This document shows, piece after piece, positions 35,958 through 44,668 of a DNA stretch of 64,000 nt. The DNA is taken from NCBI GenBank assembly GCA_964448855.1, contig CAYUXI010000008.1:17942-81941 (forward strand). Direction: 5' to 3'. The notes below the pieces were generated by a model. That model made no database searches and was not told the DNA's origin. It saw only the letters and a program-made list of their open reading frames with translations. Position 1 is the first letter of the stretch. Every line of letters begins with the position of its first letter. Position numbers and translations under genes: made by a program. This DNA comes from QAMX01 sp964448855 (GTDB taxonomy: Bacteria; Bacillota; Clostridia; Oscillospirales; QAMX01).

Positions 35958-38594
35958 TTATTTCAACATACCACGCGCAGCAGAGGCCGCTTCGGTCAGC
36001 GCCTTGTCGAGCATGGACAGATCCTTGCCGCCCGCCGTTGCGCTGTCGGGACGGCCACCGCCGTTGCCGCCGGTCATCTGCGCCACGGCGCGGACGAGGT
36101 TTCCGGCATGGAGTCCGGCTGCCACCGCCGGGCGGGTGCAGAATGCGGCAAAGCTCAGCTTCCCGCCGGAGACGACGGAGAAGAGCACCGCCAGCGCCTC
36201 CGGACGCGTTTTGATATCGTCACCGATCTTCCGCACGGTATCCATCGGGGTATCCGCCAGCGACACGACGGCAAAGTCCACGCCGCCGAGATCCGTCCGG
36301 CTGGCCAGCGCCGCATCCACCGCCGTCCGAACGGACAGCACCGTCAGGCGTTCGGTTTCCTTCTGGGCAGCAGCCAGCTCCGCCGTCAGCTGCGATGCGC
36401 GGCGCACCACGTCATTCGGCGTGGTTTTCATGGCAGCCGCCGTCTCCTGCAGCGTCTGCTTCATGCCGTCGGCCAGCGCCAGCACGCCGAGGCCGGTCAC
36501 GGCTTCAATCCGGCGCACACCGGCTGCCACGCTGCTCTCCGACGTCAGGCGGAACAGGCCGGCACAGGCCGTATTCGTCAGGTGCGTACCGCCGCACAGC
36601 TCGGTCGAGCAGTCGCCCATTTTCACGACGCGCACGACGTCGCCGTATTTCTCGCCGAACAGCGCCGTTGCGCCGCTGGCCTTTGCATCGGCAATGCTCA
36701 TTTCTGTCGTTGTGATCGGGAGCCCCGCCAGAATCCACTGGTTGACGCGTGCTTCCACGGCGCTCAGGTCTTCCGGCGTCATGGCAGAGAAATGCGTAAA
36801 GTCAAAGCGCAGCGTGTCCGGTTCGACCAGCGAACCGGCCTGTGCGACGTGCGAACCGAGCCGTTCGCGCAGCGCCGCCTGCAGCAGGTGCGTTGCGGAG
36901 TGCGCCCGGCGCAGTGCGCTGCGGCGTTCAAGATCAATCTGTGCGGTCACGTCGTCCGAAACGGAGAACGCGCCGGAAACCACCGTGCCGCTGTGCAGCC
37001 ATTTGCCGTCCGGCGTCTTCTTGACGTCTGTCACGCGGAATTCCGCGCCATGCGCCGAGGTGATCACACCGGTATCGCCCACCTGGCCGCCGCTTTCCGC
37101 GTAAAACGGCGATTCCGCGAGCAGAAGCGTGCATTCCGTGCCCTCCGGCGCGGTGCCACGCGCCTCGCCGTCCACGAAGATATGCGTGACGGTCGTCTGC
37201 GCCGCATCCTGCTCATACCCGACAAAGCGGGTCGGCGTTTCAACCGCGCCGAGGCCGGAGCCGGCCCAGGCGAAGTCCCCGGCCGCAGCGGTGGCTGCAC
37301 GGGCACGCGTCCGCTGCTCATCCATGCAGGCGTCAAAGCCTTCGCGGTCGAGTGTCAGCCCCTGCTCATTCAGCAGCTCCAGCGTCAGGTCGACCGGGAA
37401 GCCAAAGGTATCGTACAGTTTGAAGGCGTCGGCACCGGACAGCTCCGTCTGACCGGCAGCGCGCAGTGCGTCCACCATGTCGTTCAGAATGCCGAGGCCG
37501 GTATCAATCGTCTGGGAGAAGCGCTCCTCCTCCATCCGGATGACGCGGATGATGTAGTCTTCCTTCTCCTTCAGCTCCGGATATGCCGGTGCGCTCTCGT
37601 GAATCACCGTTTTCGCCACTTCATAGAGGAAGGGCTTCTGGATGCCGAGCAGGCGGCCATGCCGTGCGGCACGGCGGAGCAGGCGGCGCAGGACATAGCC
37701 GCGCCCCTCGTTGCTCGGCAGGACGCCGTCGCAGACCAGCATCGTCGTCGAACGGATGTGGTCGGTGATCACGCGGAGGGAGACGTCGGTTTTTTCGTCC
37801 GTCTGGTAGTCCTTTCCGGCGATGCTGACGATGTGGCGCATGACGTTGCAGACCGTATCGACTTCAAAGAGGTTGTTCACGCCCTGCATGATGCAGGCCA
37901 AGCGTTCCAGGCCCATACCGGTATCGATATTTTTCTGCGGCAGCGGCGTATAGTTGCCCTGACCGTCGTTATTGAACTGCGTGAAGACGAGGTTCCAGAA
38001 TTCGACGTACCGGTCGCAGTCGCAGCCGACCTTGCAGTCCGGCTTGCCGCAGCCGTATTCCTCGCCGCGGTCAAAGTAGATTTCCGAGCAGGGGCCGCAG
38101 GGGCCGGAGCCGATTTCCCAGAAATTGTCCTCCTTGCCGAAGCGAACCATGTGGGACGGGTCCACGCCGACTTCCTTCGTCCAGATGTCAAACGCCTCGT
38201 CGTCGTCCAGGTAGACGGAGACAAACAGCCGCTCCGGCGGAAGCTCCATCACCTGCGTGCAGAATTCCCATGCCCAGTGGCAGGCGTCATGCTTGAAATA
38301 GTCGCCGAAGGAGAAATTGCCGAGCATTTCAAAGAACGTCCCGTGCCGGGCGGTCTTCCCGACGCGTTCAATATCCGGTGTGCGGATGCACTTCTGGCAC
38401 GTCGTCACGCGGCGGCGCGGCGGAATCTGTTCACCCGCGAACCAGGGCTTCATCGGCGCCATACCGGCGTTGATGAGCAGGAGGGATTTTTCATTTTGCG
38501 GGATCAGCGAAAAGCTCGGAAGGCGCAGATGTCCCTTGCTCTCAAAAAAGGACAGGTAGGCTTCACGAATCTCGTTCAAACCCATTTTTTTCAT
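35958..38594 (-). CDS. alaS: Alanyl-tRNA synthetase
   Basis: The 878-residue protein has the class II catalytic domain (starting GLNEIREAYLSFFESKGH) and an editing domain with the HxxxH zinc site in RAHSATHLLQAALRE. The CGGTHL motif and a C-terminal oligomerisation region with GGNGGGRPD also match AlaRS. The ATG at 38594 lies 8 bases after AGGAG; the open frame upstream is leader sequence. Expression is controlled by the T-box leader at 38615-38857. Confidence 0.98.
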   Translation of the reverse strand: MKKMGLNEIREAYLSFFESKGHLRLPSFSLIPQNEKSLLLINAGMAPMKPWFAGEQIPPRRRVTTCQKCIRTPDIERVGKTARHGTFFEMLGNFSFGDYFKHDACHWAWEFCTQVMELPPERLFVSVYLDDDEAFDIWTKEVGVDPSHMVRFGKEDNFWEIGSGPCGPCSEIYFDRGEEYGCGKPDCKVGCDCDRYVEFWNLVFTQFNNDGQGNYTPLPQKNIDTGMGLERLACIMQGVNNLFEVDTVCNVMRHIVSIAGKDYQTDEKTDVSLRVITDHIRSTTMLVCDGVLPSNEGRGYVLRRLLRRAARHGRLLGIQKPFLYEVAKTVIHESAPAYPELKEKEDYIIRVIRMEEERFSQTIDTGLGILNDMVDALRAAGQTELSGADAFKLYDTFGFPVDLTLELLNEQGLTLDREGFDACMDEQRTRARAATAAAGDFAWAGSGLGAVETPTRFVGYEQDAAQTTVTHIFVDGEARGTAPEGTECTLLLAESPFYAESGGQVGDTGVITSAHGAEFRVTDVKKTPDGKWLHSGTVVSGAFSVSDDVTAQIDLERRSALRRAHSATHLLQAALRERLGSHVAQAGSLVEPDTLRFDFTHFSAMTPEDLSAVEARVNQWILAGLPITTTEMSIADAKASGATALFGEKYGDVVRVVKMGDCSTELCGGTHLTNTACAGLFRLTSESSVAAGVRRIEAVTGLGVLALADGMKQTLQETAAAMKTTPNDVVRRASQLTAELAAAQKETERLTVLSVRTAVDAALASRTDLGGVDFAVVSLADTPMDTVRKIGDDIKTRPEALAVLFSVVSGGKLSFAAFCTRPAVAAGLHAGNLVRAVAQMTGGNGGGRPDSATAGGKDLSMLDKALTEAASAARGMLK

Positions 38595-38614
38595 GATGAC
38601 AACTCCTAAACAGT

Positions 38615-38857
38615 AAAATAAAAAACACGGCTTCCACACCCTGCACCCAGGGGCGAAAACCGCGGTACCACCCTGATTATGGCACTGCTGCCACATCTTT
38701 TCAGCCGGATAACGGCGGCAAGCCCGCGGCATTCCTCACGCCGATGCTCAGGGGTGGCCTCCGGGGCGGAGCTTCCGCTCTTGCATCCTGATGAGCGGAT
38801 TTCTGAAAACGCCGAGCCCGGTTCTTCCCGTCAAAGCGAAACTGTCGATTTGATCAC
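38615..38857 (-). promoter_or_regulatory. T-box riboswitch of alaS
   Basis: The leader contains the T-box core AGGGTGGTACCGCG (minus strand, 38675-38662). A terminator stem of GGTTTTCGCCCCTG with CAGGGTGTGGAAGCC is followed by TTTTTTATTTT (to about 38622). In this class, uncharged tRNA-Ala pairs with the leader, stabilises the antiterminator and allows alaS transcription. The alanine specifier codon could not be placed with certainty without folding stem I. Confidence 0.93.
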
Positions 38858-38863
38858 GGTATA

Positions 38864-38892
38864 AGTATAGCACAGCCGGGCGGGAAAGTCAA
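38864..38892 (-). promoter_or_regulatory. Sigma-A promoter of alaS
   Basis: On the minus strand: TTGACT, 17 bases, TATACT. It lies directly upstream of the T-box leader. Confidence 0.88.
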
Positions 38893-39012
38893 CGGAAAAG
38901 CGAAGAAATCCTGCGAAAAAAACGATCTTCCCGCGCCTTTCCGTCCCGTCTGAGCGCTTTGCACCGCCACCGGCCGCCGCAAGATGGGCAGCCGGTGGCA
39001 GGTGGTGGGGCT

Positions 39013-40371
39013 TTATTTCGTGAGGTGCTTCATGGTGCGATCGACCATCTCCGTGATGGAGACGACGCCGAGCGACGCGATTTCCGTTTCCAGCTTGCCG
39101 TTGAGCGGCTCTGTCCACTGCGCGGGGATGTTCGATGCGCCGCAGATCATGCCGATCACGGAGCCGACGGTGGCGCCGTTGCAGTCGGTATCGAGTCCGT
39201 TCTGGACGGCCATGCAGATGGATTTGCCGAAATCGCCGCCGCCGTAGAGCAGCGCCGCTGCAACCAGCACGGCGTTCGGGATGGTGTGGACGCCGACATG
39301 GCCGCTGGTATACGGGTAATCCACCTTGAAGGCGGCGGAGAACTGCTCGAACGTGACGCCGTCATGATAATCGCGGATGACCTTCATGATCGCCTCATGC
39401 AGGCGGGAGGTGCGCGGAATCTGCGACAGGCCGACCTTCAGAACCGCTTCCGGGTCGGATTCGACTGCTGCGGCGGCGATCATGGCCGAGGCGAACATTT
39501 CGCCGTAAATCCCGTTCTTGATGTGGGAGATGGACGCATCGCGCCAGGCCATATCCGCGGCCGCCGCCGGGTCGCCCGGATTGATGTAGCCGAAGTAGTC
39601 GCCGCGAATCTGTGCGCCGATCCACTCGCGGTACGGGTTCTGATACAGTGCCGTCATCGGCGGGCGGAAGCCCTTGAAATAGTTGTCGAACGCGGCGCGC
39701 TCCGCCGTGAAATAGGCTCTCCGCATCTGGCTGTTGCCCCAGAGCTCGATGACGTTGTCGGGCGTGAAGTCGCGGCCATACCGTTCAATGAGCAGCCAGC
39801 CCAGAACGGTGTAGTTCGTGTCGTCGTCCGACACGGCATACGGGATTTTGTCGGCCAGGGCGTGCTGCGGCAGGTGTGCCGCTTCGCGCTCAGCCGGGTC
39901 GGCCGGGTAGTCCTTTTCCATGACATAGCGGTTCATCGGGTAGTTATTCGTCAGCTCCAGCAGTGCGCGGAGGCGTTCCTCCGAGGAGCCCTCCACAGGC
40001 TTACCGAGCAGGCAGCCGGCAATCCGGCCAATCCAGGCGCCGTGCATTTTGTCGTACAGCGCATCCGTTTGCACCGGCGGCAGCGCCGGAGTCGGGTCGC
40101 AGAGTGCGCGGATGCCGGGCAGGTCGGACGGCTCCTGATACGAATAGTCGGCGCGCACCGGCAGCTCACAGATCAGTTCAAACAGCGCATCGGCCATGGC
40201 CGCCTTCTGGCGGGACGGCTTCAGCGCGGCAATGCTGTCCATCAGCGGCTTGAGCGGCTCGACATCCAGCCCCTCATCCCAGCACTGCATCCATTCGGTG
40301 GACAGATTTTCCATATACAGGTCGCGAGTATGCGGCAGGTCATAGCTCGGACAAATGTTGCTTGCATTCAT
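39013..40371 (-). CDS. ADP-ribosylglycohydrolase family protein
   Basis: The 452-residue protein has the ADP-ribosylglycohydrolase fold: GAWIGRIAGCLLGKPVEG near the start of the domain (about residue 110), SDDDTNYT, and the metal-binding GLDTDCNGATVGSVIG near the C-terminus. Members remove ADP-ribose from proteins or small molecules. Many in gut Clostridia are linked to carbohydrate genes, and this one is divergent from a GH42-like gene. The N-terminal ~100 residues are an extra segment. It has its own promoter at 40412-40440. Confidence 0.88.
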   Translation of the reverse strand: MNASNICPSYDLPHTRDLYMENLSTEWMQCWDEGLDVEPLKPLMDSIAALKPSRQKAAMADALFELICELPVRADYSYQEPSDLPGIRALCDPTPALPPVQTDALYDKMHGAWIGRIAGCLLGKPVEGSSEERLRALLELTNNYPMNRYVMEKDYPADPAEREAAHLPQHALADKIPYAVSDDDTNYTVLGWLLIERYGRDFTPDNVIELWGNSQMRRAYFTAERAAFDNYFKGFRPPMTALYQNPYREWIGAQIRGDYFGYINPGDPAAAADMAWRDASISHIKNGIYGEMFASAMIAAAAVESDPEAVLKVGLSQIPRTSRLHEAIMKVIRDYHDGVTFEQFSAAFKVDYPYTSGHVGVHTIPNAVLVAAALLYGGGDFGKSICMAVQNGLDTDCNGATVGSVIGMICGASNIPAQWTEPLNGKLETEIASLGVVSITEMVDRTMKHLTK

Positions 40372-40411
40372 GGCGGAAATCTCCTTTGATCAATGATTTT
40401 TTCCCGCTTTT

Positions 40412-40440
40412 ATTATATCGGATTCCCGTGGGAATTGCAA
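40412..40440 (-). promoter_or_regulatory. Promoter of the ADP-ribosylglycohydrolase gene
   Basis: Minus strand: TTGCAA, 17 bases, TATAAT, about 40 bases upstream of the start codon. Confidence 0.8.
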
Positions 40441-40470
40441 GCATTCCTCCGAGATTTGCTTCATTTTCTG

Positions 40471-40498
40471 TTGACATCACGGCCGTTTCTGGTATAAT
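40471..40498 (+). promoter_or_regulatory. Promoter of the GH42-like gene
   Basis: TTGACA, 16 bases, TATAAT, about 75 bases upstream of the start codon. It is divergent from the promoter at 40412. Confidence 0.8.
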
Positions 40499-40572
40499 AA
40501 AAGCAACGGGGTATGCCCCGTACACAGCTGCCGCCACACGATATGATTCACTCTTGAATGGAGGTTTTACAA

Positions 40573-42798
40573 ATGACTGTTCCCTTTGCAGAGCTCACAC
40601 TTCAGCCGCAGTGCGGCAAACCCGCGCCGGGACAGGGCGAAAACTACCTGTACCAGCGCACGGTGCGCCATTATCAGGCGCCAAACCGCCTCTTTTCCGA
40701 CAAGGACTACACCATTCGCGTCACCTTTGACGACCGGTCGATCAACTACGCCTGGATGTCGATGAACGGCTGTGCCGCCGCGTCGCTGGCCGGGTATACG
40801 TCGTGCGGCACCGGGCGCATTCGCACCTTCGTGGCCGTGGTTTCGCTGCCGGAGACGCCGGAAGCGTTCGATGTCGCTATCGGCGGGATGGAGGACATCC
40901 GGTCGGTCGCCGTATTTGCCGGGCGCAACGAGGAGGTCATTGAGCAGGCCAAGGCCGATCGCCCCAAGCCGGACGAGATTCACCCGGCCTTTGAGCTGCA
41001 AAACCCGCTCCAGCTGATCACCACCGTGGGCGACGATTCGCCGAGCTGCCCGCGTGAGGCGCTGCCGCAGACGCTGGAGCACATGGCCGACTGTGTGCCC
41101 TATGTCCGCGCTCTGGGCTTCAACGGCGTGGAGAGCTACGTCCGGTGGGATATGGTCGAATATGAGAAGGGGCAGTTCGACTGGAGCTATTACGATGCCG
41201 TCATCAACGCCGCCGCGCCGTTTGGGATGAAATGGTTCCCGCTCGTCATCGGCGGCTCCGCCTATGCGCTCCCGCAGTGGTATCGGGAGGAGACGCCGGG
41301 CTTTGAAGGGTTCGTCTGCCTCGAGCACGGGCTGGAAAACAACGTCCCGACCATCTTCAGCGAGCAGCAAACGCCGTATGTCCGGCATTATCTCCATGAG
41401 CTGGGGCGGCACTACAACGACAACCCCAACGTGTTCGGCGTTCGCCTCGGCCCCAGCGGCAATTACGGCGAGAGCCAGTATCCCGCCACGGGCAACTGGG
41501 GCTATCGGCACCAGCTGGAGCATATGCACATCGGCTGGTGGGCCGGTGACCGGAACGCCTCCGTCAAATTTGCCGCATGGCTCCGCAGCCGCTATGGTTC
41601 GGTCGAAGCGCTGAGCCGCGCATGGGACGAGCCGATTGCGTCGTTCGACGATGTCCGCACCTTCCTGCCGTCCTCCGCCGCCTCGCGCCGGAAGCGCAAG
41701 GACTTCGTGGACTGGTACCTGGCGGAAATGACCGACTGGTGCAACCGCTGGGCGGTCTGGATGCGGGAAGAGCTCAAGAAGCCGGATATCTACCAGTCCG
41801 CCGGCGGCTGGGGCTTCTGCGAGGCCGGGACGGACTTCACCGATCAGACACGCGGGATGCGCCCCGTCAACGGCTGCATCCGCGCCACCAATGAAGATGA
41901 GAGCTATGAGCTGAATTTCGCCATCACACGGATGCTGTCGAGCGCCGCACGGTTCTACGGTGTCCCGTTTGGCTCGGAGCCCGCCGGCTACGGCACGGCG
42001 CGCAGCGTCATCAACCGGCTGTACAATATCATCATCAACAACGGCGTTCACCTCTTTTACTACAGCGGCAACTTCATCAACTGCGACGAAAGTGTCGCGC
42101 TCTGGAAGCAGTATGCGCCGCTGCTCGATCAGCGTGCAGAGCCGGTGATCGATGTGGCTGTCCTGTACCCGGATACGCAGTCCAAGCTGACGGATTCGTC
42201 CATTCGCTATTTGGACGGCTCCTCCTTCTTCTCGCAGGTGTTCTCGCTGCGCCGCAAGCTGGACTATGATTTCTGCGCGGAGCAGATGGTGCTGGACGGT
42301 GCGCTGGAGAAAAACGGATACCGTGCGCTCGTCTTCCTGACGCGTTCGCACGAGGGCAACTACGTCGAAAGCGAGGTTCTGGAGCGGATCGATGCGTGGG
42401 TACAGGCGGGCGGCACCGTGATTTACCCGATTCTCCATTCCAATGCGCCGCAGGAGCTGATGACGGTCGAGGGCGATACCACCGTGTTCCGCCGCTGGGC
42501 TGCCGGTCAGACCGGCAAGGGGCGCGTCTGCATGGTACATACGCTGCGCGAACCGCTGGACGACTACATCGACGATGTCGCAGAACTGCTGAAAACCGTT
42601 GACGGCCTGTCCCCGCTGACGCTGCAAATGCTGAATGCGGAAAAGCCGCGCGGCGTCTATCTGTCCGCGCTGAAAAACGGACAGCTGGCACTGTACAATG
42701 AGCGGATGACCGCGGCGGATGTCCGCTTCGCCGACGGCCGCACCCTCCATATGGAGCCGGTCTCCATTGCCATGCTCCCCGGAACAAGCGACAAGTGA
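40573..42798 (+). CDS. GH42-like (beta-galactosidase-like) glycoside hydrolase
   Basis: The 741-residue cytosolic protein has an N-terminal ~150-residue beta-rich domain and then a TIM barrel resembling clan-A enzymes of GH42/GH14 type (RWDMVEYEKGQFDWSYYD, RLGPSGNYGESQYP). A domain like the GH42 trimerisation domain follows (VAVLYPDTQS). The exact family and sugar cannot be fixed by eye. The ATG at 40573 lies 8 bases after GGAGG. The TGA stop is part of a hairpin repeat (see 42796-42905). The ADP-ribosylglycohydrolase gene is divergent. Confidence 0.8.
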   Translation: MTVPFAELTLQPQCGKPAPGQGENYLYQRTVRHYQAPNRLFSDKDYTIRVTFDDRSINYAWMSMNGCAAASLAGYTSCGTGRIRTFVAVVSLPETPEAFDVAIGGMEDIRSVAVFAGRNEEVIEQAKADRPKPDEIHPAFELQNPLQLITTVGDDSPSCPREALPQTLEHMADCVPYVRALGFNGVESYVRWDMVEYEKGQFDWSYYDAVINAAAPFGMKWFPLVIGGSAYALPQWYREETPGFEGFVCLEHGLENNVPTIFSEQQTPYVRHYLHELGRHYNDNPNVFGVRLGPSGNYGESQYPATGNWGYRHQLEHMHIGWWAGDRNASVKFAAWLRSRYGSVEALSRAWDEPIASFDDVRTFLPSSAASRRKRKDFVDWYLAEMTDWCNRWAVWMREELKKPDIYQSAGGWGFCEAGTDFTDQTRGMRPVNGCIRATNEDESYELNFAITRMLSSAARFYGVPFGSEPAGYGTARSVINRLYNIIINNGVHLFYYSGNFINCDESVALWKQYAPLLDQRAEPVIDVAVLYPDTQSKLTDSSIRYLDGSSFFSQVFSLRRKLDYDFCAEQMVLDGALEKNGYRALVFLTRSHEGNYVESEVLERIDAWVQAGGTVIYPILHSNAPQELMTVEGDTTVFRRWAAGQTGKGRVCMVHTLREPLDDYIDDVAELLKTVDGLSPLTLQMLNAEKPRGVYLSALKNGQLALYNERMTAADVRFADGRTLHMEPVSIAMLPGTSDK

Positions 42799-42905
42799 TG
42801 CGTCTGCAGACAACGCGTCTTCGGACAACGCGTCTGCGGACGCTGTGAAACGCGTTGCACTGCGTCTGACACCGCGTTTCACAGCGGCGTTCGACGCGAT
42901 TCATA
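42796..42905. repeat. Hairpin-repeat array starting at a stop codon
   Basis: A run of GCGTCTGCAGAC, GCGTCTTCGGAC and GCGTCTGCGGACGC units is followed by GTGAAACGCG...CGCGTTTCAC and GCGTTCGACGC. It belongs to the same family as 43195-43282 and begins with the TGA stop codon of the GH42-like gene. Confidence 0.7.
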
Positions 42906-43194
42906 TTCCACAAGGAACCTATTATGCGCCGTAAGGAACCAAATGTTCCCTGCGGCGCATCTCATTTTTTCTCCGCATTCCGAATGCGCGCCGGTGGGAT
43001 TGCCGTTGCGTGTGGGGCAACTATGAACGAAAGTGCGCACATAAGCAACGTTTTCTCTCCTTCAACTCCCATCGTCAGAGGGAGCTTGGGTGGCTGAGGT
43101 GATGTGGGCGGCTGCGGGGAGGCGGAAATATTGGGGCATTTGTAGGGCACAGGGTTTACTCCCGCCGCGGTTTTCCACTCTTCTCACTCATCAC

Positions 43195-43282
43195 GTGTTC
43201 CGAAGGAACGCATATCACTGCGCAAAGTGCGCATCACAGCGTCCGCAGACGCGCATCACAAGCGTCGTTCGACGCGCATCAC
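43195..43282 (+). repeat. Four-module hairpin array with constant GCAT(AT)CAC tails
   Basis: Four consecutive units each have a different small hairpin and then GCATCAC or GCATATCAC: GTGTTCC-GAA-GGAAC (43195-43218), TGCGCA-A-AGTGCGC (43219-43237), GCGTC-CGCA-GACGC (43238-43259) and GCGTCG-TT-CGACGC (43260-43282). Related arrays lie at 4812-4868, 5776-5866, 42796-42905 and 51856-51916. Confidence 0.75.
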
Positions 43283-43321
43283 TTTTCCCCCCTCTTCCCT
43301 CTCTCCTCTCTTCCCCGCACA

Positions 43322-43362
43322 ACAAAAGGGAGCGGATCCATCCGGATGCGCTCCCTTTTGAT
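43322..43362. terminator. Bidirectional terminator between convergent genes
   Basis: CAAAAGGGAGCGGATCC...GGATGCGCTCCCTTTTG: an 11-bp outer stem with T tracts on both strands. It ends the long leftward operon and the rightward GH42-like unit. Confidence 0.85.
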
Positions 43363-43378
43363 CATGCTCTCTTTTCCC

Positions 43379-44653
43379 TTATTCGCGGGTTTGGCGGTCA
43401 TTGACCCAGATCTGGCGAATGGCCTCCACGTCATCCATTTCGAATGCGCGATACGGTGCCGGTTCATAGTCCTCGCCGTTCGGGCCGATGCGGCGGGCAG
43501 CACCGCGGTTGCCGGGCATCTGGCAGTATCCGAAGCCGTCGATGTTCTGAATCCAGTCCCACGCATATTGCAGCCATGCGTGACGGTATTCCTTCGGCTG
43601 GGTGGCAAACCAGGAAATCTCATCGAAGCCCCACCAGCCGCCCTCATACCATTCGGTCTGTTTCGGCCAGTACGGCGTATCCAGCCATTCGCGCTGGCAG
43701 GTACCGGCGTTGTCCAGCTCGATCAGGTACGGCAGCGAGGAGGTTCTCCAGCCGCTCGGCGTGATGCCGCCGACGCTGTCGAGGTAGATCGCGTCAAAGT
43801 GCCCGACGCACAGCTCAATTTCCTGCGGGGCCTCGGACGGGAGGTGCTTCACCGACCCGACCGGCGGCAGGCCACGCGTCGGCGACATATGGAAGTCGCA
43901 GATCAGCCGGTCGCCGTCGATGCGGTCATCGTACAGGTGTGCATTGACCAGCACCCAGCCGCGCCGCGCATGGTCGCGGGCATAGTCGCGGATCATCTGA
44001 ATCACGCGGGCAAATGCGGAAAAATTCACGTCGGACTTGCAGACCAGCATCATCTGGCCGAAGTGAATGCACTCATAGCCCAGATCGATGAACCGGCAGG
44101 CGCGGTGATAGAACCACATCTGCGTCTCCAGCTGTGTGAAATCCGGGACGCAGCTCACGCCGCCCCACCAGCCCTGGAACCGTCCGTCCGGGAACTGCAT
44201 GGCTTCATAGGAGAAGTTGCGCTCCTCCGGCCGCAGGCCAAACGCCCGGAACGTCTCGGCCGGGATGGGGATTTCCCCGACACTCGGCCACAGCGCTTCA
44301 AAAATGCAGTTTTCGAAAATAATATCCGGGTCATACGCGTGAATCAGCTCGATCACGCGGTGGATTTCCTCATCCCGCTCATACTCCGCGCCGTTCATCA
44401 CCCACGGTGTCTGGGCACGGCTGATCATCTTGGCGCCAGTATGCAGCACCATGCGCATACCCGCCTCAATGAGGCTCGGGTCGTTCAGCACGCTGCAGTT
44501 CTGCGCCCGCGACAGGTAGTTGCGCAGCACCGCTTCGGAAATGCCGTTTTTGTCAAAATAGAAATTCATCCCGCGGTTGGCCGGATGCTCCGATGCGGGC
44601 GGGAGCTCCGCGATCATCGCCCGGATGCGTTCGATCAGTTCGTTGTTGGACAT
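43379..44653 (-). CDS. Uncharacterised 424-residue protein, paralogue of its upstream neighbour
   Basis: I do not recognise a family. The protein is soluble, without signal peptide, and rich in Trp, Tyr, His, Asp and Glu, with motifs reminiscent of TIM-barrel sugar enzymes (YDPDIIFENCIFEALWPSV, GYECIHFGQMML, WVLVNAHLYDD, FDAIYLDSVGG). Its N-terminal ~170 residues match the smaller protein encoded 15 bases upstream, for example HTGAKMISRA against RTGAKIVARA. It is the last gene of a leftward operon with galE and galT, so carbohydrate metabolism is a reasonable guess. The ATG at 44653 follows GGAGG. Confidence 0.75.
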   Translation of the reverse strand: MSNNELIERIRAMIAELPPASEHPANRGMNFYFDKNGISEAVLRNYLSRAQNCSVLNDPSLIEAGMRMVLHTGAKMISRAQTPWVMNGAEYERDEEIHRVIELIHAYDPDIIFENCIFEALWPSVGEIPIPAETFRAFGLRPEERNFSYEAMQFPDGRFQGWWGGVSCVPDFTQLETQMWFYHRACRFIDLGYECIHFGQMMLVCKSDVNFSAFARVIQMIRDYARDHARRGWVLVNAHLYDDRIDGDRLICDFHMSPTRGLPPVGSVKHLPSEAPQEIELCVGHFDAIYLDSVGGITPSGWRTSSLPYLIELDNAGTCQREWLDTPYWPKQTEWYEGGWWGFDEISWFATQPKEYRHAWLQYAWDWIQNIDGFGYCQMPGNRGAARRIGPNGEDYEPAPYRAFEMDDVEAIRQIWVNDRQTRE

Positions 44654-44668
44654 CTTCCGCTACCTCCT

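Larger units (their letters stand above)
42906..43378. repeat. Gene-free region with repeat arrays
   Basis: No gene is visible. The region holds a reverse dual-hairpin relic (about 43050-43094, ending in AGAGGGAGCTTGGGTGG), the four-module hairpin array at 43195-43282, and a terminator at 43322-43362. Small open frames here are translations of repeat sequence. Confidence 0.7.

Noticed and set aside
36108..38609. Long plus-strand open frame of 833 codons
   Set aside because: It is antisense to alaS, with no start signals and no recognisable domain.
38966..38999. GCCACCGGC/GCCGGTGGC hairpin as terminator of the ADP-ribosylglycohydrolase gene
   Set aside because: The stem is good, but no T tract follows on the minus strand, so it is not called.
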